A stretch of 5,454 nt of DNA from Sulfurimonadaceae bacterium (lineage in GTDB: Bacteria; Campylobacterota; Campylobacteria; Campylobacterales; Sulfurimonadaceae), in NCBI GenBank assembly GCA_026193155.1, contig JAPHSI010000110.1, forward strand, positions 1 through 5,454, read 5' to 3'. Every line of letters begins with the position of its first letter. The stretch's first letter is position 1. Positions 1 through 5,108 of this stretch are shown piece by piece. The position numbers and the translations under genes are program-made. Below the pieces are notes generated by a model. The model was not told where the DNA came from. It did no database searches and was given only the letters and a program-made list of their open reading frames with translations.

Positions 1-180
1 AGGGGCTAATAACTTTGAAGTAAGTGCATCTACAAATTGTGGTACAGGTTCTTCATCTTCTTTATCACCAGCATCGGGATTTTGCTTTTCATATATATTT
101 TCTTCCGGATTTAGTGAGCATTTGTCTTTTACAAACTTATCAAATTCTGCTTTTAAATCATCTATATCATGGTGGTTCAT
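1..180 (-). CDS. N-terminal 60 codons of an acidic hypothetical protein, cut by the left edge
   Basis: An ATG at 180-178 opens a frame with no stop before base 1, so the gene continues outside the window. A good Shine-Dalgarno (AAGGAAG, about 7 bases before the ATG) fixes this start, and only 18 bases separate it from the stop of the AroE-like gene, so it is very likely cotranscribed. The visible part begins MNHHDIDDLKAEF. It is hydrophilic and strongly acidic, with an Asp/Glu/Pro-rich stretch (GDKEDEEPVPQF, about residues 38-49) that looks like a flexible linker, and one cysteine (C21). It has no signal peptide, membrane segment or twin-arginine motif. I do not recognise the family. Its place at the end of a TorD-ferredoxin-AroE-like operon suggests an accessory protein for a redox enzyme. 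Formate dehydrogenase clusters of other proteobacteria carry small hydrophilic DUF3305/DUF3306 proteins, but I see no motif that proves kinship. Confidence 0.75.
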   Translation of the reverse strand, partial: MNHHDIDDLKAEFDKFVKDKCSLNPEENIYEKQNPDAGDKEDEEPVPQFVDALTSKLLAP

Positions 181-183
181 TTT

Positions 184-193
184 ATAACTTCCT
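184..193 (-). promoter_or_regulatory. Ribosome binding site of the left-edge gene
   Basis: The minus strand reads AAAAGGAAGTTATAAAATG here. AAGGAAG is close to the anti-16S complement and is well spaced from the ATG at 180. It decides the start of the partial gene, which would otherwise rest on an open frame alone. Confidence 0.7.
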
Positions 194-198
194 TTTAT

Positions 199-954
199 CT
201 ATTTAATTTTTGAATAAACTGCATCTGCTAATTTATCTAACATATCATCATATGAGATGTATTTTTTATCTAACTCAGTGCATCGTTGTTTTAAAGCCGA
301 AAATTGCTTTGTATTTTTCATATCAAAATTAAATTCTGCCAATTTTTCAATCATATAAAAACTCTCAATATCAGAAAAATCCAAGACTGCATCGTATACT
401 GAGAAATCAACACTCATACCTTCGGCTATTCTATTTATATCTGCATCTGAGAGTTCTACATCTTTAGTAAAAGCCATTAGCTCTTCTAAATTTTCATTAA
501 AGTAACTTACTTCAAATCCACATGCCAAAAATGAAAATGCTTTTGCATAATGATTTACACCTATTATAGCTACACGTCTTACATGCATATCTTTTAAAAG
601 CTCAGTTAATACCCTAATAGAAAAAACATCACCGCTTAAACTCTCACCTTTACGGAAGATAATATCACACATTCCGCTTCGTTTAGCCAGACCTGTAGCT
701 TCGTCAACTATCTCTAACACATCGCTTACATATTCGCTTGAGATTACAGCACCGTTTACATGTGATTTTTTCATATTTGCCACCGTAAAGTACAAATCAT
801 CCTCACGTATATTCATAGGTATCATCATAGCATCAAATCCGTCAGCCTTATAAAGCTTATTGCTTATTGCTGAAAAACGGCTAGTACCTGCATGTTCACC
901 GATATATCCAAACAATTTCGTTTCTTTGGATATTTGGTTATCATTATTCATCAT
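199..954 (-). CDS. Shikimate dehydrogenase (AroE)-like protein lacking catalytic residues
   Basis: This 251-residue protein is close in length to AroE (about 270). Read against the AroE consensus as I know it, the first 120 residues align almost without gaps. GEHAGTSRFSAISN (19-32) sits where GNPIxHSxSPxxHN is expected, GFDAMMIPM (39-47) matches GLDAVYLPF, and SDVLEIVDEA (77-86) follows the NVTxPxK segment. The key residues are gone: the catalytic Lys of NVTxPxK is about V76, the catalytic Asp of NTDxxG is about S112, the second shikimate-binding Ser is F27, and the GxGGxxxA dinucleotide loop is GVNHYAKA (132-139). A Rossmann-like strand (RRVAIIG, 126-132) remains. It is therefore probably not a shikimate dehydrogenase. 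The ferredoxin gene ends 2 bases upstream, and a GAGGAA ribosome site lies inside that gene's end. A second ATG follows the first directly. No signal peptide is seen, so the protein is cytoplasmic. The fold call is by eye. The role, probably in oxidoreductase maturation, is inferred from neighbours. Confidence 0.6.
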   Translation of the reverse strand: MMNNDNQISKETKLFGYIGEHAGTSRFSAISNKLYKADGFDAMMIPMNIREDDLYFTVANMKKSHVNGAVISSEYVSDVLEIVDEATGLAKRSGMCDIIFRKGESLSGDVFSIRVLTELLKDMHVRRVAIIGVNHYAKAFSFLACGFEVSYFNENLEELMAFTKDVELSDADINRIAEGMSVDFSVYDAVLDFSDIESFYMIEKLAEFNFDMKNTKQFSALKQRCTELDKKYISYDDMLDKLADAVYSKIK

Positions 955-956
955 TT

Positions 957-2063
957 TTAGTATTCCTCACTTATTCCCCAAAGCTCTCTTGCTTCTTCCT
1001 CTTCTACTTTACATCTGTAACATAGTTTTGCGTCTACTTCATTTGTACTAAAAATCATATTACACTCATTACATCTTTTTACACTAAAGTTTATAAGGTT
1101 AACTACACTAGGTTCAAAAAACTCTTTTACGTTATAAGATGGACTAAGAGTCAGCGCATCACTCTCACATACATCATGACAAGTATTACATTTGATGCAT
1201 ACAAATGGGTCAAAATCTATTTTTGAATTCTTTATATCGCTTGTAAGTGCACCTGTTGGGCAGATTCGGTAACACATTTGACAAGCTGTACATTTATCCG
1301 CATCAAGAAGTTTTGAAGATGTAAATGAAACTTCTGTTGCATCTACGACATGATATTGACTCGGTTTTTCCAACCTTTTTATCGCTGTATAAAAAAGCTT
1401 TCGTTTTGTAGGTATTGTTTTTTTTCTTAGCAGTGCGATATCTGTCTTTGCAAGTGTATGTTCTGTTAACTCATCTGTTGCTTTTTTTATCTCATTTTCA
1501 AAATTTTGCTGAACTTTGCCTACAGTTTTTAAGTTAGCTAAACGGAAAAAGTCACGTCTGCTTGGTTCATCTTCGCTAACCTCCGGTTCATACTTTACTT
1601 TTTTCAAAGTAATAGTAGCCTCGTTTTCCATCGCTTCAAGTAAATATGAAGCCTCTTCGGCATTTTTAATTATCTTTGGCTTACAAGTATGTGCTATTTC
1701 ACATTCATCGCAATGTCCCATATCAAATACTATTGTTTTTTTAACTACAGCTATAGATATTAGATTTTCAACATTTAGTGCAGATATACACGGTACATTT
1801 TTTCTACATGAGATTAAATTATCTTTATCTTCTAAAAAATCAAAGAAAAACTCATGTGATTTAAAATCATCAAGTTGCAATGCTTCATTTGGACACACGG
1901 CATCACAGGCTCCACAGCCTACACATAATGAGTGATTAATTGCCGGAATAGGATTTGATTCAACAAAAGCTATTGCCTCGGTGGGACATATTACTTCACA
2001 ATTATCACACTTGGATTCTACGCTTAGTGAACGTACACATGCACCTGCATTTAGATTAATCAT
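957..2063 (-). CDS. Polyferredoxin-type 4Fe-4S protein of a formate dehydrogenase-like accessory cluster
   Basis: This 368-residue protein has 25 cysteines in five groups. (1) C19-x2-C22-x3-C26-P lacks the usual first Cys, which C9 may supply. (2) C47-x2-C50-x2-C53-x3-C57-P is a full 4Fe-4S motif. (3) Scattered C86, C92 (in CRKNVPC), C118, C121 and C127 form an unassigned metal or cluster site. (4) C258/261/264/268-P and C289/292/295/299 form a 2[4Fe-4S] ferredoxin domain. (5) C331-x2-C334 and C348-x2-C351 form a zinc-ribbon-like end. Between groups 3 and 4 lies SRRDFFRLA (168-176), which resembles the RR motif that precedes the clusters in NapF. No signal peptide or membrane segment is seen, so it is probably cytoplasmic. 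From memory, multi-cluster proteins with a VPC motif like the one at 90-92 sit beside TorD and formate dehydrogenase genes in other proteobacteria. Electron transfer to, or cluster loading of, a molybdoenzyme is the likely role. It follows torD by 3 bases. The cluster calls are firm, the function is inferred. Confidence 0.8.
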   Translation of the reverse strand: MINLNAGACVRSLSVESKCDNCEVICPTEAIAFVESNPIPAINHSLCVGCGACDAVCPNEALQLDDFKSHEFFFDFLEDKDNLISCRKNVPCISALNVENLISIAVVKKTIVFDMGHCDECEIAHTCKPKIIKNAEEASYLLEAMENEATITLKKVKYEPEVSEDEPSRRDFFRLANLKTVGKVQQNFENEIKKATDELTEHTLAKTDIALLRKKTIPTKRKLFYTAIKRLEKPSQYHVVDATEVSFTSSKLLDADKCTACQMCYRICPTGALTSDIKNSKIDFDPFVCIKCNTCHDVCESDALTLSPSYNVKEFFEPSVVNLINFSVKRCNECNMIFSTNEVDAKLCYRCKVEEEEARELWGISEEY

Positions 2064-2066
2064 ATC

Positions 2067-2684
2067 TTATTTTTTTAACTCTTCTATAAGATATTCGTTA
2101 TCACTTAAAATAAATTCCAAAGCTAAATCAGCTGCATCGTAGTAAAGCGGTGTACGTGCTTCGTATTTTAAATTTATTAGATACATTGGAGCCCATTTTA
2201 AAAGGTGTTTATTTAAAAACTCACGCTGTACCTCTTTTAATTCATCGGCAGCTTTTTTATCTTCAGCCTCTAAGGCTTTTAACTCTGCAGTTGCCAAGTG
2301 GTGCATAAACTCTAACTCCACACCTATATGGTCAGCAGATACTGCACGGGCTTTTTCAAAATCAACCATAAAATCATAAGCACTGTACATATCGGTTACA
2401 GGGTTTGCTCCACCTGTTTCAACCATTTGGTCATCTCTTGTATAAAATGTTTCATAAGGGATTAAATGAAGAACTGAGAGATTCACAAAGTCAGGGTTAA
2501 TGACTTCTTCTATTAACTTTTTATCATCTAACTCTTTAAGTGCCTTCCAATCTTTAAAAGTTGGAAAAAACTCTAAAATATTTTCATCATTTTTAATAGT
2601 TTTTAAAAGTTCTAAATCTAACTCTTGAAGTAAAACTCTAGATAAAAGTGCATAAATATTTACTCTTGCTTGTGTTTGTTGCAT
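2067..2684 (-). CDS. TorD/DmsD-family molybdoenzyme maturation chaperone
   Basis: This all-helical cytoplasmic protein of 205 residues matches the TorD family in length. The diagnostic motif is clear: SADHIGVELEFMHHLA (116-131) fits the family signature (P/A)xDHxxxELxFMxxL. PYETFY (76-81) fits the upstream conserved P-Y-E-x-x-Y segment, and FLNKHLLKWAPMY (156-168) fits the conserved FLxxHLxxW helix. Family members bind the twin-arginine signal peptide or apo-form of a molybdenum oxidoreductase and hold it until the cofactor is inserted. The client is not in the window. The ferredoxin next door makes a formate dehydrogenase-type enzyme more likely than a TMAO or DMSO reductase. It is the first gene of the leftward operon, separated from nadC by 85 bases that include a possible promoter. 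The ATG has only a weak ribosome site (AAAGA before a T-run), but no other ATG start would keep the N-terminal helix. Confidence 0.88.
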   Translation of the reverse strand: MQQTQARVNIYALLSRVLLQELDLELLKTIKNDENILEFFPTFKDWKALKELDDKKLIEEVINPDFVNLSVLHLIPYETFYTRDDQMVETGGANPVTDMYSAYDFMVDFEKARAVSADHIGVELEFMHHLATAELKALEAEDKKAADELKEVQREFLNKHLLKWAPMYLINLKYEARTPLYYDAADLALEFILSDNEYLIEELKK

Positions 2685-2712
2685 AAAAAATCTTTATATT
2701 GGGTTTCAAAGG

Positions 2713-2726
2713 TGATAATTTTATCA
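2713..2726. promoter_or_regulatory. Dyad TGATAA-TT-TTATCA overlapping a possible torD promoter
   Basis: The 6-base arms are perfect and separated by 2 bases. On the minus strand the centre reads GATAAAATT, which contains TAAAAT (2723-2718), one mismatch from a TATAAT -10 box. Transcription would then start near 2711 and give torD a leader of about 27 bases. The TGAT/ATCA halves resemble an FNR-type site, but they are 6 bases apart instead of 4, so it is not a canonical FNR box. It could be an operator covering the -10 box, or chance in AT-rich DNA. Confidence 0.3.
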
Positions 2727-2736
2727 AACTTTACTG

Positions 2737-2765
2737 AAACTATTGTTAGTTAAGAGAAATAGTTT
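2737..2765 (-). terminator. Inverted repeat just after nadC, possible weak terminator or processing hairpin
   Basis: The arms AAACTATT (2737-2744) and AATAGTTT (2758-2765) pair perfectly over 8 bases around a 13-base loop. The repeat begins 4 bases after the nadC stop. The stem has one G:C pair and no T-run follows on the minus strand, so it is not a standard intrinsic terminator. It may still mark the 3' end of the nadAC message and partly insulate the torD operon. Confidence 0.3.
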
Positions 2766-2769
2766 GTAT

Positions 2770-3588
2770 TTACTGCACTTTCATTGATATATCTATCCAA
2801 TTCGCCTGATGAGTTAGCGCACCGCTACTAATTGCGTCTACACCGCTTTTTGCATAAGATTCTATAGTTTCAAGTGAGATATTTCCACTGGCTTCTAGTG
2901 TAATATGTGCATAGTTGGCGTCTCTGTAAGCTACTACTTCACTTATCTGTTCAGGTGACATATTATCACACATAACTACATCTGCAGCGGCTTCAAATGC
3001 CTCTTTTGCAATATCAAAAGTCTCAGCCTCTACCTCTATTTTTGTTGTAAAAGGTATCTGCATTCTAGCTTTTTTTATATACTCTTTTAAATTTTTTATC
3101 GTCTTTAAATGAGTATCTTTAATCATAAGCGAATCATCTAAACCCATTCTATGATTAACTGCACCACCGCATCTGGTAGCATACTTCTCAAATACTCTAA
3201 GACCAGGTCTTGTTTTTCTCGTATCTAAAAGTTTCACACCGTAAGGTTCAACTATAGATGCATATTTTTTTGTAAGTGTTGCGATTGAACTTGCATGAAG
3301 TAGCATATTTAAAAGTGTACGTTCGGTTCTTAAAACTCTATGACTGTCTGAGCGAACTTTAAGTAAGACATCACCTTCAACAAATGAATCACAATCATTT
3401 TTTAACCACTCAACTTCCAAGTTTTCCAATGAGGCTAAAGTGTCTACGTAAATTTGTCCTGCTAAAATACCATCGCATTTTGCTATAACAAAAGCTTCTG
3501 CATCTACTGCTTCTTCAACAAGCGCATACAAATCACCGCGACCTATATCTTCAGCTAATGTAGACTTTACAAATTTTCTTAGATTCAT
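2770..3588 (-). CDS. nadC: Nicotinate-nucleotide pyrophosphorylase (quinolinate phosphoribosyltransferase)
   Basis: The enzyme joins quinolinate with phosphoribosyl pyrophosphate to give nicotinate mononucleotide, CO2 and pyrophosphate, the last step specific to de novo NAD synthesis. At 272 residues it is of normal family length. Diagnostic segments in order are: EDIGRGDL (13-20) at the N-terminal open-sandwich domain; RTLLNMLLHASSIAT-like helix (90-104); DTRKTRPGLR (122-131) and GGAVNHRMGLDD (141-152), which carry the Arg, Lys and His residues that bind both substrates; KIEVE (183-187); CDNM (207-210); and ASGNI (233-237) with SSGALTH (254-260), the phosphate-binding end of the barrel. Nothing essential looks lost. 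Its ATG overlaps the nadA stop (TAATG), so the two are translationally coupled, helped by a GGAA ribosome site in the end of nadA. The product is cytoplasmic. Confidence 0.97.
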   Translation of the reverse strand: MNLRKFVKSTLAEDIGRGDLYALVEEAVDAEAFVIAKCDGILAGQIYVDTLASLENLEVEWLKNDCDSFVEGDVLLKVRSDSHRVLRTERTLLNMLLHASSIATLTKKYASIVEPYGVKLLDTRKTRPGLRVFEKYATRCGGAVNHRMGLDDSLMIKDTHLKTIKNLKEYIKKARMQIPFTTKIEVEAETFDIAKEAFEAAADVVMCDNMSPEQISEVVAYRDANYAHITLEASGNISLETIESYAKSGVDAISSGALTHQANWIDISMKVQ

Positions 3589-4586
3589 TACAGTTCCAAC
3601 ATTCTTTCAAGTGCTATCTTAGCCCACTTTTGTGTTGATTCATCTACATGAATCTCATTTAAAGGTTCACCTTCATCTATTGCTTTAAGCACATCATATA
3701 AATCCTGAAGTGTTGTTTCATTCATAGTAGGACATTCAGGCTTAGTCGAACTTAAAACATAAGTATTTTTAGGACGTAAGCGGTTTACCATGTTAAACTC
3801 TGTTCCGACTGCAACTTTTTGTTCAGGGTCAAGTTCTGTTATATATTTTATTAACTGAGATGTTGAACCGACAAAATCCGCCTTATCACAAATAGCGGGA
3901 TCACACTCTGGATGCACGGCGATTAAGATACCTGGATATTTTTCTCTGTAAAACTCTATATCTTCTACCGTAAAAAGTTGGTGAACTGAACAAAAACCAT
4001 CAAAACAGATGATATCTGCTTCGTTTAAATCCGTTCCGTCACCGACTACACATGATTTAAGTCCCATTTGATTTGCAATATTTTGACCAAGACAGCGATC
4101 AGGTACGAATAGAATTTTTTTACCCTCTTCTAAAGCAGTAGTGATAATCTTTTTGGCATTTGAACTTGTACAGACCATCCCGCCCATCTCACCAACTTTA
4201 GCTTTTACGCCTGCATCTGAATTTATATATGTTATAGGGAGGATATTTTCATTCGGTATACCGGCATCATTTAATGCCTTTACCGTATTATCGTACTGAA
4301 GTGCATCTATCATGCTCGCCATTGCACAACATGCAACTTTTGGCATAACTACTCGTTTGTTAGGGCTTAGAACCTTTACACTTTGACCCATAAAACCAAC
4401 ACCGCAAAAAACAACGAATTCAGAATCATCTGCTTTTGTACGCATTGCAAGTTCAAGTGAGTCACCTGTAATATCACCCATCTCAAACACTTCATCTCTT
4501 TGGTAGAAGTGAGCAACTATCGTTACACTCAACTTCTTTTTATATTCATTTATTTTTTCAATTAATTCTTTATTTGATAAACTCAA
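3588..4586 (-). CDS. nadA: Quinolinate synthase A, TTG start
   Basis: The enzyme condenses iminoaspartate with dihydroxyacetone phosphate to form quinolinate, using an oxygen-sensitive [4Fe-4S] cluster. At 332 residues it belongs between the short thermophile forms and the longer enterobacterial forms. Seen motifs are AHFYQRDEV (25-33), GDSLELA (41-47), CAMASM (87-92), MVCTSSNA (137-144), GFCSVHQLFT (197-206), HPEC (225-228), GSTSQLIKYI (240-249) and CPTMNETTL (285-293). By family knowledge the three cluster ligands are C87, C199 and C285. C86, directly before C87, is extra. The third motif has a single Cys rather than the CxxCxxC of the E. coli type. The start is TTG: an in-frame TAG lies four codons upstream, and the first internal Met (36) would delete the AHFYQ strand. 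An AGGA ribosome site sits 7 bases before the TTG. No nadB is in the window, so the iminoaspartate source must be elsewhere. Confidence 0.97.
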   Translation of the reverse strand: MSLSNKELIEKINEYKKKLSVTIVAHFYQRDEVFEMGDITGDSLELAMRTKADDSEFVVFCGVGFMGQSVKVLSPNKRVVMPKVACCAMASMIDALQYDNTVKALNDAGIPNENILPITYINSDAGVKAKVGEMGGMVCTSSNAKKIITTALEEGKKILFVPDRCLGQNIANQMGLKSCVVGDGTDLNEADIICFDGFCSVHQLFTVEDIEFYREKYPGILIAVHPECDPAICDKADFVGSTSQLIKYITELDPEQKVAVGTEFNMVNRLRPKNTYVLSSTKPECPTMNETTLQDLYDVLKAIDEGEPLNEIHVDESTQKWAKIALERMLEL

Positions 4587-4593
4587 AAAATTA

Positions 4594-4597
4594 TCCT
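4594..4597 (-). promoter_or_regulatory. Ribosome binding site that supports the nadA TTG start
   Basis: The minus strand reads CTAGGATAATTTTTTG. AGGA is 7 bases from the TTG, and the TAG that overlaps it is in frame with nadA, closing the frame. No earlier start is possible, and no downstream ATG keeps the first conserved motif. Confidence 0.7.
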
Positions 4598-4613
4598 AGA
4601 CTTATTTTTCGTA

Positions 4614-4619
4614 ATTATA
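4614..4619 (-). promoter_or_regulatory. -10 box of the nadAC promoter
   Basis: The minus strand has a perfect TATAAT preceded by a TG-like T-rich stretch (TTTTTTTTTGA). Transcription would begin near 4607 and give a leader of about 20 bases that just contains the ribosome site. No -35 hexamer is clear, which fits Campylobacterota sigma-70 promoters, where a T-rich upstream element replaces it. A run of nine T (4630-4622) lies directly upstream. Confidence 0.6.
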
Positions 4620-4637
4620 TCAAAAAAAAATCATATC

Positions 4638-5015
4638 TTATTTCGAAGAATTATCTATAATATATTCAACAACAGCTCTTAACTCAGATTCACTAATTAG
4701 ACCCTTTTGAGAAGGCATTAGACCAAATCTTTCTCTTGTTTCTTTTGGGAACAGCATCTTCTCGGCAGATGGATTATACACATAGTCCATCATAGATATG
4801 ATAGATTCTTCCCTATTATTATTTGCAGCTTGAAACTTTTTACCAATAATCCAGTACGGAGGTGCTGCCATTCTACTTAGTTTTTCTTTTGTTATTTGAC
4901 CCATCAAGTGACAAGCACCACATTTTTCGTTTGCTAAATTTTCACCGTTACTTATTGCTTGGACTTGAGGTGCAAGTAGTAAAAATAAAAAAACTGTACT
5001 TATAATTTTTTTCAT
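4638..5015 (-). CDS. Secreted monoheme class I cytochrome c
   Basis: This 125-residue precursor has a Sec signal peptide: MKK, a hydrophobic core (residues 4-15) and a likely cut after VQA (residue 20). The mature protein is about 105 residues. Heme c attaches at C32-x2-C35-H36 (CGACH), close to the mature N-terminus as in class I cytochromes. M100 in GLMPSQ is the probable sixth ligand, followed by a C-terminal helix (SELRAVVEYII) typical of the fold. It would be a periplasmic electron carrier. The middle segment APPYWIIGKKF (51-61) is also seen in small cytochromes of this kind, but I cannot name its partner oxidase or reductase. The gene stands alone with its own -10 box and a good AAAGG ribosome site 7 bases before the ATG. 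Nothing links it to the NAD genes 51 bases downstream. Confidence 0.9.
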   Translation of the reverse strand: MKKIISTVFLFLLLAPQVQAISNGENLANEKCGACHLMGQITKEKLSRMAAPPYWIIGKKFQAANNNREESIISMMDYVYNPSAEKMLFPKETRERFGLMPSQKGLISESELRAVVEYIIDNSSK

Positions 5016-5047
5016 TATAAAGCCTTTTATAAAAATAATTTATGAAG

Positions 5048-5053
5048 ATTATA
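5048..5053 (-). promoter_or_regulatory. -10 box of the cytochrome c gene
   Basis: The minus strand carries TATAAT within GTATTATAATC, 32 bases upstream of the ATG. The predicted leader is about 26 bases and includes the AAAGG ribosome site. No good -35 hexamer is present at the usual distance, as in the nadA promoter. Confidence 0.55.
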
Positions 5054-5076
5054 ATACTTTCTAAACTATTATCATA

Positions 5077-5108
5077 TGACCTTTATCAAGGGTTTACTTT
5101 TAAGGTCA
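5077..5108 (-). other. Inverted repeat TGACCTT...AAGGTCA at the end of the right-edge gene
   Basis: Perfect 7-base arms at 5077-5083 and 5102-5108 enclose an 18-base loop. The loop contains AAGGG, which can pair instead with the nearer CCTT, making a short competing stem. The outer arm includes the TGA stop of the gene to the right. No T-run follows on either strand, so it is at best an imperfect terminator. It also lies 24 bases upstream of the cytochrome -10 box, where an operator could sit. Confidence 0.35.

Noticed and set aside
24..206. Plus-strand ORF of 60 codons
   Set aside because: It lies opposite the left-edge gene, which has a strong ribosome site and continues an operon. The plus-strand product is a low-complexity His/Leu/Tyr-rich shadow.
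168..954. A functional shikimate dehydrogenase for aromatic amino acid synthesis
   Set aside because: The residues at the catalytic Lys and Asp positions and the dinucleotide loop are replaced, and no other shikimate pathway gene is nearby.
860..1051. Plus-strand ORF of 63 codons with a hydrophobic stretch
   Set aside because: It is antisense to the ends of two well-supported genes. The hydrophobic run comes from reverse-reading Lys/Glu-rich codons (EEEEARELWG), a common artefact.
1534..1562. A Tat export signal in the ferredoxin
   Set aside because: The SRRDFFR motif is at residue 168, far from the N-terminus, and is followed by charged residues instead of a hydrophobic core.
1516..1935. 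Plus-strand ORF of 139 codons
   Set aside because: It is fully antisense to the cysteine-rich ferredoxin, whose motifs prove the minus frame. The Ser/Phe-rich product has no motif.
2693..2698. TATAAA on the minus strand as the torD -10 box
   Set aside because: Transcription would start within about 2 bases of the ATG and leave no leader. The TAAAAT further upstream is a better, though still weak, candidate.
2711..2728. Canonical FNR or CRP binding site upstream of torD
   Set aside because: The TGAT/ATCA halves are separated by 6 bases. FNR needs 4 between these halves, and CRP needs TGTGA-N6-TCACA, which is not present.
4622..4640. Intrinsic terminator after the cytochrome gene
   Set aside because: A T9 run follows the stop codon, but no stable hairpin precedes it.
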